In this document: piece after piece, positions 1 through 8,897 of the stretch | Layout of the letters: each line of letters opens with the position of its first letter | Numbering within the stretch: the first letter of the stretch is position 1 | Source: Atlanticothrix silvestris CENA357 | Lineage (GTDB): Bacteria; Cyanobacteriota; Cyanobacteriia; Cyanobacteriales; Nostocaceae | Reading direction: 5' to 3' | NCBI RefSeq assembly: GCF_016056295.1 | Contig: NZ_JAECZB010000092.1 | Coordinates: 62,001-126,000 of the forward strand | Length of the DNA: 64,000 nucleotides | Position numbers and translations under genes: made by a program | The notes under the pieces: generated by a model | What the model saw: only the letters and a program-made list of their open reading frames with translations | What the model was told of the DNA's origin: nothing | Databases searched by the model: none

Positions 1-143
1 CGCGATTGTAGAAAAATAGCTGGTTTTTCAGCAGTTAGTGTGTATTTTCATGGTATTGACCCAGATGCTTGCAGTTTTGGGTAAAAGCTTGGGGTAGAAA
101 ATGCCACAAGTCATGTCTTCATAAATGGACAAATCTGCTGGTT

Positions 144-920
144 ATGAATACCAATAACAAACGTTCCACTAGCCTAGAAAAGGAGAATACGGGCTTGGGA
201 ATTAATCGCTTAAAACAGGATTTAAAAAATGACCTGATTGCTGGTTTGTTGGTGATAATTCCGCTAGCAACCACTATCTGGCTAACAATTACTATTGCCA
301 GTTGGGTCATCAATTTCCTTACCCAGATTCCCAAACAACTAAATCCTTTTGATGGGCTACATCCAATACTAGTAAATATACTTAATTTAGCAGTAGGACT
401 AGCCGTACCACTACTGAGTATTCTCTTAATTGGGTTGATGGCTCGAAATATTGCTGGGCGGTGGTTACTAGATTTTGGTGAACGGTTATTGCAAGCAATT
501 CCCTTAGCTGGTCAGGTATACAAAACCCTAAAACAACTTTTAGAAACACTACTAAAAGATTCTAATAATAGGTTTCGTCGGGTAATTTTAGTAGAGTATC
601 CCCGGCGTGGAATGTGGGCGATCGCTTTTGTAACGGGTGCAATTAGTAGTGATATCCAAGCTCAGATGTCTCGCCCGATGCTAAGTATCTTTGTTCCTAC
701 CACTCCAAACCCAACTACAGGATGGTATGCAATAGTTCCAGAGGACGAAGTAGTAAACCTATCCATGTCGGTAGAGGACGCTTTTAAAGTAGTAGTTTCT
801 GGTGGTATTGTTGCTCCGAACACATCCCTACCTTCGTTAATTATTTCTTCTAAAGAACACAATCTAGAAACACCCACCCTAGAAACCAAACGCCCCATCA
901 TTCCTGTAGAAGAAATTTAA
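144..920 (+). CDS. DUF502 family membrane protein
   Basis: A 258-residue protein of the DUF502 family, which is widespread in cyanobacteria and plants and has no firmly assigned biochemical role. Two strong hydrophobic stretches, at about residues 30-60 and 75-106, suggest two membrane spans. The soluble C-terminal part includes a conserved-looking stretch beginning VEYPRRGMW. I chose the ATG at 144 because the residues upstream in the same frame (from 69) look like translated spacer, and the homologous part begins after a short polar leader. It stands alone, about 110 bp before nusB on the same strand. The family call is from memory of sequence and architecture. Confidence 0.8.
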   Translation: MNTNNKRSTSLEKENTGLGINRLKQDLKNDLIAGLLVIIPLATTIWLTITIASWVINFLTQIPKQLNPFDGLHPILVNILNLAVGLAVPLLSILLIGLMARNIAGRWLLDFGERLLQAIPLAGQVYKTLKQLLETLLKDSNNRFRRVILVEYPRRGMWAIAFVTGAISSDIQAQMSRPMLSIFVPTTPNPTTGWYAIVPEDEVVNLSMSVEDAFKVVVSGGIVAPNTSLPSLIISSKEHNLETPTLETKRPIIPVEEI

Positions 921-1032
921 ACTTCAACTCAATCCGGTAAATTCACCAACAATATAGATAATATGGTTGTCTGACTCTGCCAAAATGTATTAACTCCTAA
1001 CCCTTTAATTTAGTGCTTAGACACTTACTTCT

Positions 1033-1662
1033 ATGCAAGACCGAAAACCCCAGCAAATTGCTCGTGAATTAGCGCTGTTAAGTCTCAGCCAGTTGCCCAT
1101 AAATCCTAAAAAATTAACTGAAGAACATCTACCCAAGTTAGTGTTAGCAACAGTACGCACCCTCAGATCAGAGGTGCAAGATAGCTTAGATAATGCCGCT
1201 GCTGAACTACAACGCAGCAACGATCGCCTTTTAACTAGCGAAACTCGTGCTTCAGATCTTAATAGTGCTAGAACTATGCTCAAAGAGGCGATTGAATGTA
1301 CTCAAACGGCAATCAATCAACTAGGTGCAGCAGTTGAATTTCCAGAATTAATTCAGCTAGCCAATCAAGATAGGGAAGTTGGCAGATATGCCATCCAGCT
1401 TGTCAAAATGGTCAACGAAGAGCGAGTTGCGATCGATGAACGCATAGCTTCTGCTTTAGTAGATTGGCAAGTCACTCGCCTTGCTCAAATCGATAAAGAC
1501 ATCCTCCGCATAGCTGTAGGAGAAATGCTATTTTTAGAACTTCCAGATAGCGTGGTTATTAATGAAGCTGTGTTGCTAGCCAAACGCTACAGTGGAGACG
1601 AAGGTCATCGGTTTATTAACGGTGTTCTGCGCCGAGTCACAGATCAAAAAAAGACTGCATAA
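1033..1662 (+). CDS. nusB: Transcription antitermination factor NusB
   Basis: A 209-residue NusB homologue. In bacteria NusB binds boxA RNA together with S10 (NusE) to support antitermination on rRNA operons. The C-terminal half carries the recognisable NusB core: an [19 protein letters not shown]-type helix, then [20 protein letters not shown], then a basic end near [11 protein letters not shown]. The N-terminal extension of about 90 residues, which looks helical, is typical of cyanobacterial NusB. The start at 1033 follows a short spacer and fits the family. The 3' end runs directly into a repeat-rich spacer before ftsY. NusB and FtsY adjacency is common in cyanobacteria as I recall it. Confidence 0.93.
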   Translation: MQDRKPQQIARELALLSLSQLPINPKKLTEEHLPKLVLATVRTLRSEVQDSLDNAAAELQRSNDRLLTSETRASDLNSARTMLKEAIECTQTAINQLGAAVEFPELIQLANQDREVGRYAIQLVKMVNEERVAIDERIASALVDWQVTRLAQIDKDILRIAVGEMLFLELPDSVVINEAVLLAKRYSGDEGHRFINGVLRRVTDQKKTA

Positions 1663-2234
1663 TTCATAATTCGTAATTCGTAAAGCAGAATGGTCTTGGG
1701 GAAGTCCGTTACCAAGAGGGGGTAAAAGGTAAGGGGTAATACCAATTCGCAATGACGCTCCTTCGTCGCTCTAAGCGTAGCTATGCCGCAGGCTTTACGC
1801 TGCGAAGATCGCAATTCGCAATTAAAGAACTTAGATGCAGCAAAGTTTTCAGGCTTTACAGTCATATCATATTTTTAGTGAAATGGTATAAGGGGTAAAG
1901 GAATTAAATTTAAAACTTTTCCTCAGATGGTATAAAGCCCCTATTTTTAAATCTGGAGAATATTAAAAGAAGATTTAGGAGGAAACGTAGTGCGACTCTA
2001 TATCAGCGTCTATGCTTGAAACCCCTGTTTTTAAATATGGGGTTCCTTTACCCCTTCCCCTTTTCCCTTCTTCATTGCTAACCTCTTCCCAAGGGAGAAG
2101 ATCACACTTCTCTCTTACTCCCCTGCTGCATAAGAGGTGAGGATAACCCGGAGGTTTTTACCCCAGGAAAGAGGGAAGATTTAAATTAAACTTATAACTC
2201 ATAATCTATATAACAACTAATACCGCTAGCTGCA
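1663..2234. repeat. Repeat-rich spacer between nusB and ftsY
   Basis: This 572-bp spacer has no credible gene. It contains AATTCGT-type 7-mers just after the nusB stop. A cyanobacterial interspersed repeat lies at 1769-1804, whose reverse complement recurs at 8764-8799 with one mismatch. Two imperfect copies of a CCCC(T)-TTTTTAAAT element lie near 1934-1955 and 2020-2041. C-rich tracts such as TTACCCCTTCCCC precede ftsY. The ftsY promoter must lie here, but I cannot place it. Confidence 0.7.
1769..1804. repeat. Interspersed 36-bp repeat, copy 1
   Basis: The core reads CTATGCCGCAGGCTTTACGC. The reverse complement of the whole element is found at 8764-8799 with one mismatch over 36 bp. Short repeats of this kind are common in Nostocales intergenic DNA. 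Confidence 0.85.
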
Positions 2235-3935
2235 ATGGTTTTTAATTGGTTCCGTCGTCAATACAACGATTCCTCTAACACCCCCTCTGAAAACGCACAA
2301 GGAGAAACTCCTCCAGCAAAAGAACCCCAACCAGAACCAGTCGAAACTGCAAACCCAACGACAGAAACTGCACAAGAATCAGCAGCAGATTTGTTGGCGT
2401 TTGCTAAAGCTGCATACAAAAATATCCAGCAAAAACAACAATCCCCACAAGTAGAAACTCAACCTGACTCAGAAATTGACCAATCACCAAAAACTGAAGC
2501 GGTAGAAACCGCACAACCACAAGAAGCAGTTACGGTAGTAACTGAAGCCCATGAAACGGCACAACCTGCAAAGATAGCTGCAACTGTTGCTGAAACAACT
2601 GCGGAAGTAATTGCAACAACACAGCCAGAAGCAGCAGATATAACTGAGGAACAGCCTGTATTTACGGCTGAGGTTGATTCGGTGGCAGAAATTACTGAGG
2701 AGCCAGTAACGCCTAATTCAGAATTAACAATAGACGAGGCAGAATCGCCATCTATTACTGAATTACCAGCAAATCTATCTTTTTTAGAAAGAGCCGCAGC
2801 AGAACGGCAAGCAAAGCAAGAACGACTAATAGCCAGTGCGATTGAAGTACAAGAACCAGAAGTAGTGTCACCTGCTGTAGCATCGACAACTACCACCTCA
2901 GAAACAGCAGAGGCATTTCCTGGATTGGCTTTTGATGAAGGATTTATGTGGTCAACGGAAGTTTTGGCAGCCCAAGGTAGGCGACCAGAAGACGTTTCTA
3001 TTGAAGAAATTAACTGGCTAAAGAAGCTACGGCAAGGGTTAGATAAAACCCGTCGTAACATTCTAAATCAATTGAAGGCGATCGTCGGGCAAGGGCCTTT
3101 AAACCAAGCTGCGGTAGCAGAAATTGAGGCTGCACTTTTGCAAGCTGATGTGGGTGTAGAAGCTACAGATTACATCATTAGTGAGCTACAGAAAAAACTA
3201 CGAGCCGAAGTCACTCCACCAGAAGAGGCGATCGCCTTCTTGAAAGAAATCTTGCGGGATATGTTGGATCGGCCACTGAAGGAATCCTACAAATCTAGCT
3301 TTGCTCCAGACAAAGAAACTCTCAATATTTGGTTAATTACTGGGGTTAATGGCGCTGGTAAAACCACTACCATTGGCAAAATTTCCCACCTAGCACAAAA
3401 ATCAGGCTACAAATGCCTGATTGGCGCAGCAGACACCTTCCGAGCTGCTGCCGTAGAACAGGTGAAGGTTTGGGGCACTAGAAGTGGCGTAGAAGTAATT
3501 TCTAATCCTGGTAAGAATACAGATCCGGCTGCTGTGGTGTTCGATGCGATCGCCGCCGCCCAAGCACGAGAAACTGAGTTACTTTTGGTAGATACTGCTG
3601 GACGACTGCAAAATAAGAAAAATTTAATGGATGAACTCAGTAAAATTCGCCGGATTATCGACAAAAAAGCCCCCAATGCCAAAATCGAATCTTTGTTGGT
3701 TTTAGATGCGACTTTGGGTCAAAATGGCTTGCGGCAAGCTGAAGTTTTCTCTCAAGCTGCTCAACTCAGCGGTGTGGTGCTAACTAAGCTGGATGGCACT
3801 GCCAAAGGAGGTGTTGCTCTTGCTGTCGTACAGCAACTTGGTTTACCCATTCGCTTTATTGGTGCTGGCGAAGGAATTGAAGACCTACGTCCTTTTTCTA
3901 GCTACGAGTTTGTCGAAGCTCTCTTGAGTGGTTAA
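2235..3935 (+). CDS. ftsY: Signal recognition particle receptor FtsY
   Basis: A 566-residue SRP receptor GTPase that docks SRP-ribosome complexes at the membrane for co-translational insertion. The first 240 or so residues are a long acidic, Pro/Glu/Thr/Ala-rich A domain of low complexity, as in other cyanobacterial FtsY. The NG domain follows. The P-loop GVNGAGKTTT is near residue 370, the G3 motif DTAGRLQNK near 453, and the TKLDGTAKGG motif near 517. The C-terminal GEGIEDLRPFSSYEFVEALL is the classic FtsY ending. The start ATG at 2235 gives the usual short MVFNWFRR membrane-proximal beginning. A long antisense frame over the acidic region is a composition artefact. Confidence 0.97.
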   Translation: MVFNWFRRQYNDSSNTPSENAQGETPPAKEPQPEPVETANPTTETAQESAADLLAFAKAAYKNIQQKQQSPQVETQPDSEIDQSPKTEAVETAQPQEAVTVVTEAHETAQPAKIAATVAETTAEVIATTQPEAADITEEQPVFTAEVDSVAEITEEPVTPNSELTIDEAESPSITELPANLSFLERAAAERQAKQERLIASAIEVQEPEVVSPAVASTTTTSETAEAFPGLAFDEGFMWSTEVLAAQGRRPEDVSIEEINWLKKLRQGLDKTRRNILNQLKAIVGQGPLNQAAVAEIEAALLQADVGVEATDYIISELQKKLRAEVTPPEEAIAFLKEILRDMLDRPLKESYKSSFAPDKETLNIWLITGVNGAGKTTTIGKISHLAQKSGYKCLIGAADTFRAAAVEQVKVWGTRSGVEVISNPGKNTDPAAVVFDAIAAAQARETELLLVDTAGRLQNKKNLMDELSKIRRIIDKKAPNAKIESLLVLDATLGQNGLRQAEVFSQAAQLSGVVLTKLDGTAKGGVALAVVQQLGLPIRFIGAGEGIEDLRPFSSYEFVEALLSG

Positions 3936-4927
3936 TTTGACATTTTTCAGTTAAGCTCTTTTCTGAGAAAACCAAAGTATTTTAGGATTTAGTCATCTGG
4001 TATTATGACTGCGATTAAGTAGAAATCCAATATTGGTAAAAACCTAAGTCCTAAAACTGTTGCTTTGCGATCAAATATGCTAGATTTTGCTAAAATCTGA
4101 CTTTAACGTCATTTTTTTCAACTCCCAACAAAGCCATTAGATGTAGTGCCAAAAACATGGAGACTGCTAAATTTATGAGCTGTGGAAAACCTCTTACTTT
4201 CAAAAAGCTGGACTTAAGACATCTAAATCACCATCCTCAAAATATCAGTTGGTGTTAGTAAATTGAAGCAATACTATTGAAATTATTCTCAGTATTCACT
4301 TACAGAATGGCCTAAAAATATTATCTAACACGAAATTAAATGTTGTAAATATGACAGTCTGACCACAACTCTTTGTTGAATTTTAAAGTTAAAGATTTTG
4401 AGGAATATTTTTCCTTAACCGGATGTCATTAGCTTTATAGTTATTTATTGAGTAAGCTAAAGTGCATCTGAAAATTTGCTGATTTTCAGCTTTGGATAGG
4501 ATTGTTAGCTTTTCTTCCTTTAAGCTTATCTCCGAGAATACCCTTATCTGACCGGACTATGATCTTATCAGCTTGATTAAACACTCATAAAATATAGCGA
4601 AATTATTTTACGGTCAGAGAATATATCTATACCAAAAGAAGTATTATTTGCTGATTAAATTATGGAAAATGGAGTAACTTTCTAGATGTTGAGAAGAATT
4701 GCTGACTTGTGCCAGGAATTTATCACTAAAAATAAGTTGTTAGAATTTACCCTAATTTATCTAGAAATGTAACAAGCAAATGCAATACTTGTATCAAGTC
4801 ATATCCTACGTCTTTTTACTCTTGCTAAAGTGACAAATTTTGTCCCAATATGATTTAGCAATACCAAAAACAAAGAGTTTATAAGTAATCTATATCTGCT
4901 GCTGTTAAGCGCAATAATAACTGTACT
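3936..4927. other. Gene-free spacer of about 1 kb
   Basis: I found no supportable gene, RNA or repeat family in this AT-rich stretch. Frames are short; the longest plausible one, about 28 codons from 4686, has no family resemblance. The promoter of the downstream phosphatase gene should be near its right end. Confidence 0.5.
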
Positions 4928-6313
4928 GTGTCTCAACTGCCCTCTCAACCCACTGATAGTAATACTAGTGCCACGACGGATGTCACACCAGTCGTGGCAC
5001 TGAAAGAACTCGTGGCGCGACTGCACCGAGAACAGAATAAAATCCAAGATTTGCTGAGTTCTTTAGGATTTGCCCTCAGAAGCTTTAATAATTTAAATCA
5101 GTTTTTGGAGCTGATTCCATTGATGGCAACAAGAGTAACAGATGCAGACGGCAGCGCCCTGTTTCTTTATAAACCTAACGGTCAAGTTAGGCTAGAGCAG
5201 TTACATTGGCAGGACAGTCGTCAGCGGAAGAACATCCGCAAAGCTTTAGAAACAGCTAGTAGTCAAATCACCCTTTCGTCAAGTATCCCCCCTTTAGCAA
5301 CTACTACAGGGATTTTGGACGATCAGATGCATCAGTACTTGGGGCCAGACGTGCAAATCTTTGGCACAGCTATTTTGGTGAAACATACAGAACGAGGGTG
5401 GCTATACGTCTTGAGCCGTGATCCAGAATATAGCTGGACAGATACTAGGCAAAAATTAGTCCGGTTAGTCGCAGATCAAACAGCGGTAGCAATTGAAAAT
5501 GATGAATTAGCAGTAGAACTGAGGAAGAAGGAACGTTTAGATCAAGAATTAGAAATTGGGGCAGAAATTCAACGGCGACTACTACCTCGTCAATGTCCTA
5601 TTATTCCGGGTGCAGTTTTGGCTGCACGTTGCAAACCAGCAAATCGCGTCGGCGGAGACTACTACGATTTTATTCCCACTAATCACAATCAAATTCAACT
5701 AAGCAGCAGAATTGTTCAAGAAGTTGGCCGTTGGGGTTTGGTAATTGGGGATGTCATGGGTAAAGGTGTACCCGCAGGTTTAATAATGACAATGATGCGG
5801 GGAATGCTGAAAGGAGAAGTATTGCATGGTAATTCTCCCGCTGGAATTCTTCAAAATTTGAATCGAGTCATGTATGCGGATTTGGAAAATTCCCACCGCT
5901 TTGTAACGTTGTTTTATTCAGAATATAATCCCCAAACCCGGATTTTATCCTACAGTAATGCGGCTCATAATCCTCCTTTGTGGTGGCACGCAGCCACAAA
6001 AACTATTACTCGGTTGGATACCCTCGGAATGTTGATTGGTTTAGATGCTAACAGCCAATATGAGAATGCCCAGGCACAGCTAGAAGCGGGAGATACAGTT
6101 ATTTATTATACAGATGGTCTAACTGATGCTGCTGCGGCTAGTGGCGATCGCTTTGATGAAGAAAACTTCGTTACCGCCTTCAGTGCAGCTTGTAGCTACT
6201 ACAATGGGCCACAAGAGATTGTAGATTACTTATTTGACCAAGTTCAGCAATTCATCGGTAATGGTCAGCAAAATACTGATGATATGACACTAGTTGTTTT
6301 ACAAATTCAATAG
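4928..6313 (+). CDS. GAF domain PP2C-type (SpoIIE/RsbU-like) serine phosphatase
   Basis: A 461-residue regulator. Residues about 45-190 look like a GAF sensory domain. A charged helical linker (about 190-215) follows, containing KKERLDQELEIGAEIQRRLL, the usual entry into the PP2C/SpoIIE domain. The phosphatase part has GGDYYDF, IGDVMGKGVPAGL, NAAHNPPLWW, YYTDGLTDA and a terminal DDMTLVVL. These include the acidic metal-binding residues. Such proteins dephosphorylate anti-sigma antagonist (STAS) proteins. No STAS or anti-sigma gene is adjacent, so the target is unknown. The start codon is GTG at 4928. Nearest downstream gene features are over 600 bp away. Confidence 0.88.
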   Translation: MSQLPSQPTDSNTSATTDVTPVVALKELVARLHREQNKIQDLLSSLGFALRSFNNLNQFLELIPLMATRVTDADGSALFLYKPNGQVRLEQLHWQDSRQRKNIRKALETASSQITLSSSIPPLATTTGILDDQMHQYLGPDVQIFGTAILVKHTERGWLYVLSRDPEYSWTDTRQKLVRLVADQTAVAIENDELAVELRKKERLDQELEIGAEIQRRLLPRQCPIIPGAVLAARCKPANRVGGDYYDFIPTNHNQIQLSSRIVQEVGRWGLVIGDVMGKGVPAGLIMTMMRGMLKGEVLHGNSPAGILQNLNRVMYADLENSHRFVTLFYSEYNPQTRILSYSNAAHNPPLWWHAATKTITRLDTLGMLIGLDANSQYENAQAQLEAGDTVIYYTDGLTDAAAASGDRFDEENFVTAFSAACSYYNGPQEIVDYLFDQVQQFIGNGQQNTDDMTLVVLQIQ

Positions 6314-6454
6314 TTATTAAAATACCTTGATTAAAAGATTTCTATCTTTTGGATAAGCTGAGATTAAAATATTTTTATTTAAAATAAATACATTAAGAAT
6401 ATCTGGAGTTGAACTGTAGACAAAATAAAAATTCGCGATAAATAATTGCTAGTT

Positions 6455-6580
6455 TTAAAGTAAGCAAATAAATTTCGCGATTAAAATTTTATGAATATTT
6501 TTGCTATACTTTTCAAGGGTTTTGGCTTCATTTGATGTCAGATTCACAGTAATTCGCTTGACTGCCCATTTTTTATTCAT
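6455..6580 (-). pseudogene. Truncated paralogue of the RHH gene at 6986-7171
   Basis: Read from 6580 leftwards, this frame gives 41 residues starting MNKKWAVKRITVNLTSNEAK. This matches the intact neighbour (KKWVVQQIVIDLTSSEAESL) over about 25 residues, including the beta strand and first helix of the ribbon-helix-helix fold. It then dissolves into AT-rich sequence and stops at 6455. To its right, near 6648-6668, a stretch resembling the neighbour's first codons (GATAAGACC versus AATAAGACC) is also visible. The duplication therefore once included the N-terminus. I read it as a decayed tandem duplicate. A live 41-residue protein is less likely because the second helix and C-terminal basic end are lost. 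Confidence 0.65.
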
Positions 6581-6828
6581 GCTGAAACAAGTAAATCATG
6601 TAACTATAACTTCAAACCCTGATTTTACCCTCAGAATTGGCAAGTAACCTACATTTGTGGTCTTATCACCAAGTTTTTAATTTGATGGCTTTTATTCAGT
6701 ACGGTGCTGAATCTCCTTCGGAATAAGACCTTTCAATCTCCCCCTCTGCTTCCCCTGCATCCCCTGTTCCCACTGTCTGCTTCAACGGATAAATTTTTTA
6801 ACTGAACCTTGTTGTGCTACGCCTAACA

Positions 6829-6872
6829 AAAAAAATGCCCAACCTTCGTAACTGTCGGTTGGGCATTTTTTT
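6829..6872. terminator. Bidirectional terminator-like hairpin
   Basis: ATGCCCAACC pairs with GGTTGGGCAT around a 12-base loop. It is flanked by an A-run on the left and a T-run on the right, so it could terminate transcription from either side: the phosphatase gene from the left, the RHH gene from the right. Confidence 0.8.
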
Positions 6873-6985
6873 AACTGATCTCTTTTCAATGTTGACTAAG
6901 CATAAGCCTCTAAAGGCTCACGTTGAATGCTTTATTTTGCAAAGCAAAATGGGGATTTCTGGCTTTTCAAACTTAGCTGGCAAAG

Positions 6986-7171
6986 TCAGCTTACAGGCAA
7001 CTCACGAATGAGTTCTCGAATCACATCCCCTGAGGCTTTGCCTGTTTGTTCACAATATTGTTCCAAGCTTTCGGCTTCGCTTGATGTTAAATCTATGACG
7101 ATTTGCTGGACTACCCATTTTTTACTGGGAGTTGCAAAAATAGAAAATCTACGGGTGGCGGTCTTATTCAT
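6986..7171 (-). CDS. Small ribbon-helix-helix (CopG-like) protein
   Basis: A 61-residue protein. Its C-terminal half reads IVIDLTSSEAESLEQYCEQT followed by GKASGDVIRELIREL. This is the beta strand plus two helices of a CopG/Arc-type DNA-binding fold, as in antitoxins and small repressors. No partner toxin gene is beside it. A degenerate copy lies 400 bp downstream, and a perfect 8-bp inverted repeat lies 73 bp upstream (7244-7266), which could be its operator. It may be an orphan antitoxin or a stand-alone repressor. Confidence 0.72.
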   Translation of the reverse strand: MNKTATRRFSIFATPSKKWVVQQIVIDLTSSEAESLEQYCEQTGKASGDVIRELIRELPVS

Positions 7172-7814
7172 TGATTGATAAGCTCTAGTGTTTGCAAACT
7201 TTCAAGTGAAAGTAAAATTCCTATTCTTTTTAACGTGATCTGCTAACGAATAGAATTAATTCGTTATGCCTAGAGTTCAATACCCATAAAAGTTACTGCT
7301 CCCAAACTTCTCCTTTATAAAAGGAAATATTTGATAAGCTTTAAGTTACATTGTTTTTCATTCTCTACTCCTGCGGTAAAGCAAGCTAAGTATGAGAAGA
7401 AAAAGTTTGTAAATGTCACGTTTTTTTGGAATTGGACAAAATAAGTCTTTCTTTACTCAAGATTGCCAATTCATGAACACCTTTACCAGGGAAAATCGAG
7501 ATTTTGAGATTGGACTTAAGCCCTTTTAGTTTTTCTGTGATTGTATAAAGCAGTAGCGCAATGAAAAACATAGCATTACAAGAGTAGGCGATCGCTTTCT
7601 ACACCACTAAATTGTTACCATAAGCTTTAATTACATTAATATAGCAGCATCAAACCGCATAAATAAAAATACTAAATTGATAATGGTATCTTAATTGCTT
7701 GATGTATTGTAGCGATTCCTGCTTTTGTGAGGTAGGTTTTCAAAGCTACCAAGCCTAGCAAACAAGATTTTGGTATACCTGAATTGTTTGGGAAACGATA
7801 TATTGCAAAATAAA
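7172..7814. other. Gene-free spacer upstream of the RHH gene
   Basis: 643 bp without a credible gene. Apart from the inverted repeat at 7244-7266 and one HIP1 site near 7586, I see nothing recognisable. Confidence 0.5.
7244..7266. promoter_or_regulatory. Candidate operator of the RHH gene
   Basis: TAACGAAT-N7-ATTCGTTA is a perfect 8-bp inverted repeat, 73 bp upstream of the RHH start. RHH proteins bind such dyads and often control their own genes. The assignment is inference from position and symmetry. Confidence 0.35.
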
Positions 7815-8720
7815 TTACGAAATCGGCTCGAAAACCATTTGAGGAATCAAGACTTCACCTTGTATTTGTCCAACACCCAAAAAGCGAGTTTCTTGTTCAT
7901 AAACTCTCACCATCCCGCAAAGATCCAGAGTTAGGGAAATTCGCTGCCCCTGACACCATTTTTGTGCTGATGTTGCTGGTAAATTCACAAATGGTAGATG
8001 CTGTAAGGCAGTATCAGGAGCAATAGGTTGAAAGATTCCGGCTTGCAGTTTAGTTTCTAAATCGTTGAAGGTGAGACTGTCTGCTAAGTCAAAACCGCTA
8101 CTTTGGGTACGGGTTAAAGCGGCAAGAGTTCCACCAGTTTCTAAATCTGTACCTAAATCGCGGGCGATCGCTCTAATATATGTACCACTACCACAGGCGA
8201 TCGCAATATCCAATTCAGGGAAATCTCCTTCTCGCCAATCCAAAATTTCTATGCTGAAAATTTCCACTATTCTGACTGGTACTTCTACTGTTTCACCTCG
8301 CCGTGCTAGATCGTAAAGACGTTTTCCCTGTACTTGAATGGCGCTGTAAATTGGTGGTATTTGCTCAATTTTGCCCGCAAATTTTGACAGGGCAGTTTTT
8401 ATCTCTGCGAAGCTTAATCCAGCACAAGGCTGAGAATTAATAATTTCACCCTGTAAATCATCGGTTGTGGTACGTATACCTAGCCGGATAGTGGCTTTAT
8501 AAGCTTTGTTTTCTGGCAGATATTGCAATAATCTTGTAGCTTTACCAAGTGCTATTGGCAGCACTCCGGTAGCAGATGGGTCTAAGGTTCCTGCATGTCC
8601 CACACGTTTGAGGCGCAAAAGTTTTCGAACTCGTGCTACGCAGTCATGAGAAGTCCAGTCTAATGGTTTGTTTAAGTTGAGAAAACCTTGCACAGTTAAA
8701 TCTATGCCCGTAAGGGGCAT
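7815..8720 (-). CDS. truB: tRNA pseudouridine(55) synthase TruB
   Basis: About 301 residues. TruB isomerises uridine 55 in the T-loop of tRNAs. The N-terminus [20 protein letters not shown] and the catalytic motif [19 protein letters not shown], with its Asp nucleophile, are unmistakable. [20 protein letters not shown] and [15 protein letters not shown] follow. A small C-terminal PUA-like tail is present. I chose the start at 8720 ([11 protein letters not shown]). Seven codons further upstream, the reading frame runs into GGGGCATTGAGCATGG repeat DNA. Confidence 0.95.
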   Translation of the reverse strand: MPLTGIDLTVQGFLNLNKPLDWTSHDCVARVRKLLRLKRVGHAGTLDPSATGVLPIALGKATRLLQYLPENKAYKATIRLGIRTTTDDLQGEIINSQPCAGLSFAEIKTALSKFAGKIEQIPPIYSAIQVQGKRLYDLARRGETVEVPVRIVEIFSIEILDWREGDFPELDIAIACGSGTYIRAIARDLGTDLETGGTLAALTRTQSSGFDLADSLTFNDLETKLQAGIFQPIAPDTALQHLPFVNLPATSAQKWCQGQRISLTLDLCGMVRVYEQETRFLGVGQIQGEVLIPQMVFEPIS

Positions 8721-8897
8721 TGAGCATGGGGCATTGAGCATGGTTCGCAGGCGACTGCGTTAGCGCAGCGTAAAGCCTGCGGCATAGCTTCGCTTAGAGT
8801 GAGCTTGCGAACGTCACCCGTTCGCGTAGCGTCTCCGTCAGGAGAAGGGGGCATTATTATTTTCCTCTGCTCCCTGCCCCTGTGTCCACTACCTTCT
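8721..8897. repeat. Cluster of short interspersed repeats
   Basis: Between truB and the symporter gene lie two tandem copies of GGGGCATTGAGCAT. The 36-bp repeat at 8764-8799 (reverse complement of 1769-1804, one mismatch) and an element TTCGCGTAGCGTCTCCGTCA near 8820-8839 follow. These are repeat types familiar from Nostocales genomes. Confidence 0.75.

Noticed and set aside
1-84. Frame open from the left edge to a TAA at 82-84 (28 codons)
   Set aside because: Too short, with no recognisable motif. It could be the end of an upstream gene, but nothing supports it.
2459-3061. 200-codon frame antisense to ftsY
   Set aside because: It mirrors the low-complexity acidic domain of FtsY; Ser/Ala/Val-rich and without family resemblance.
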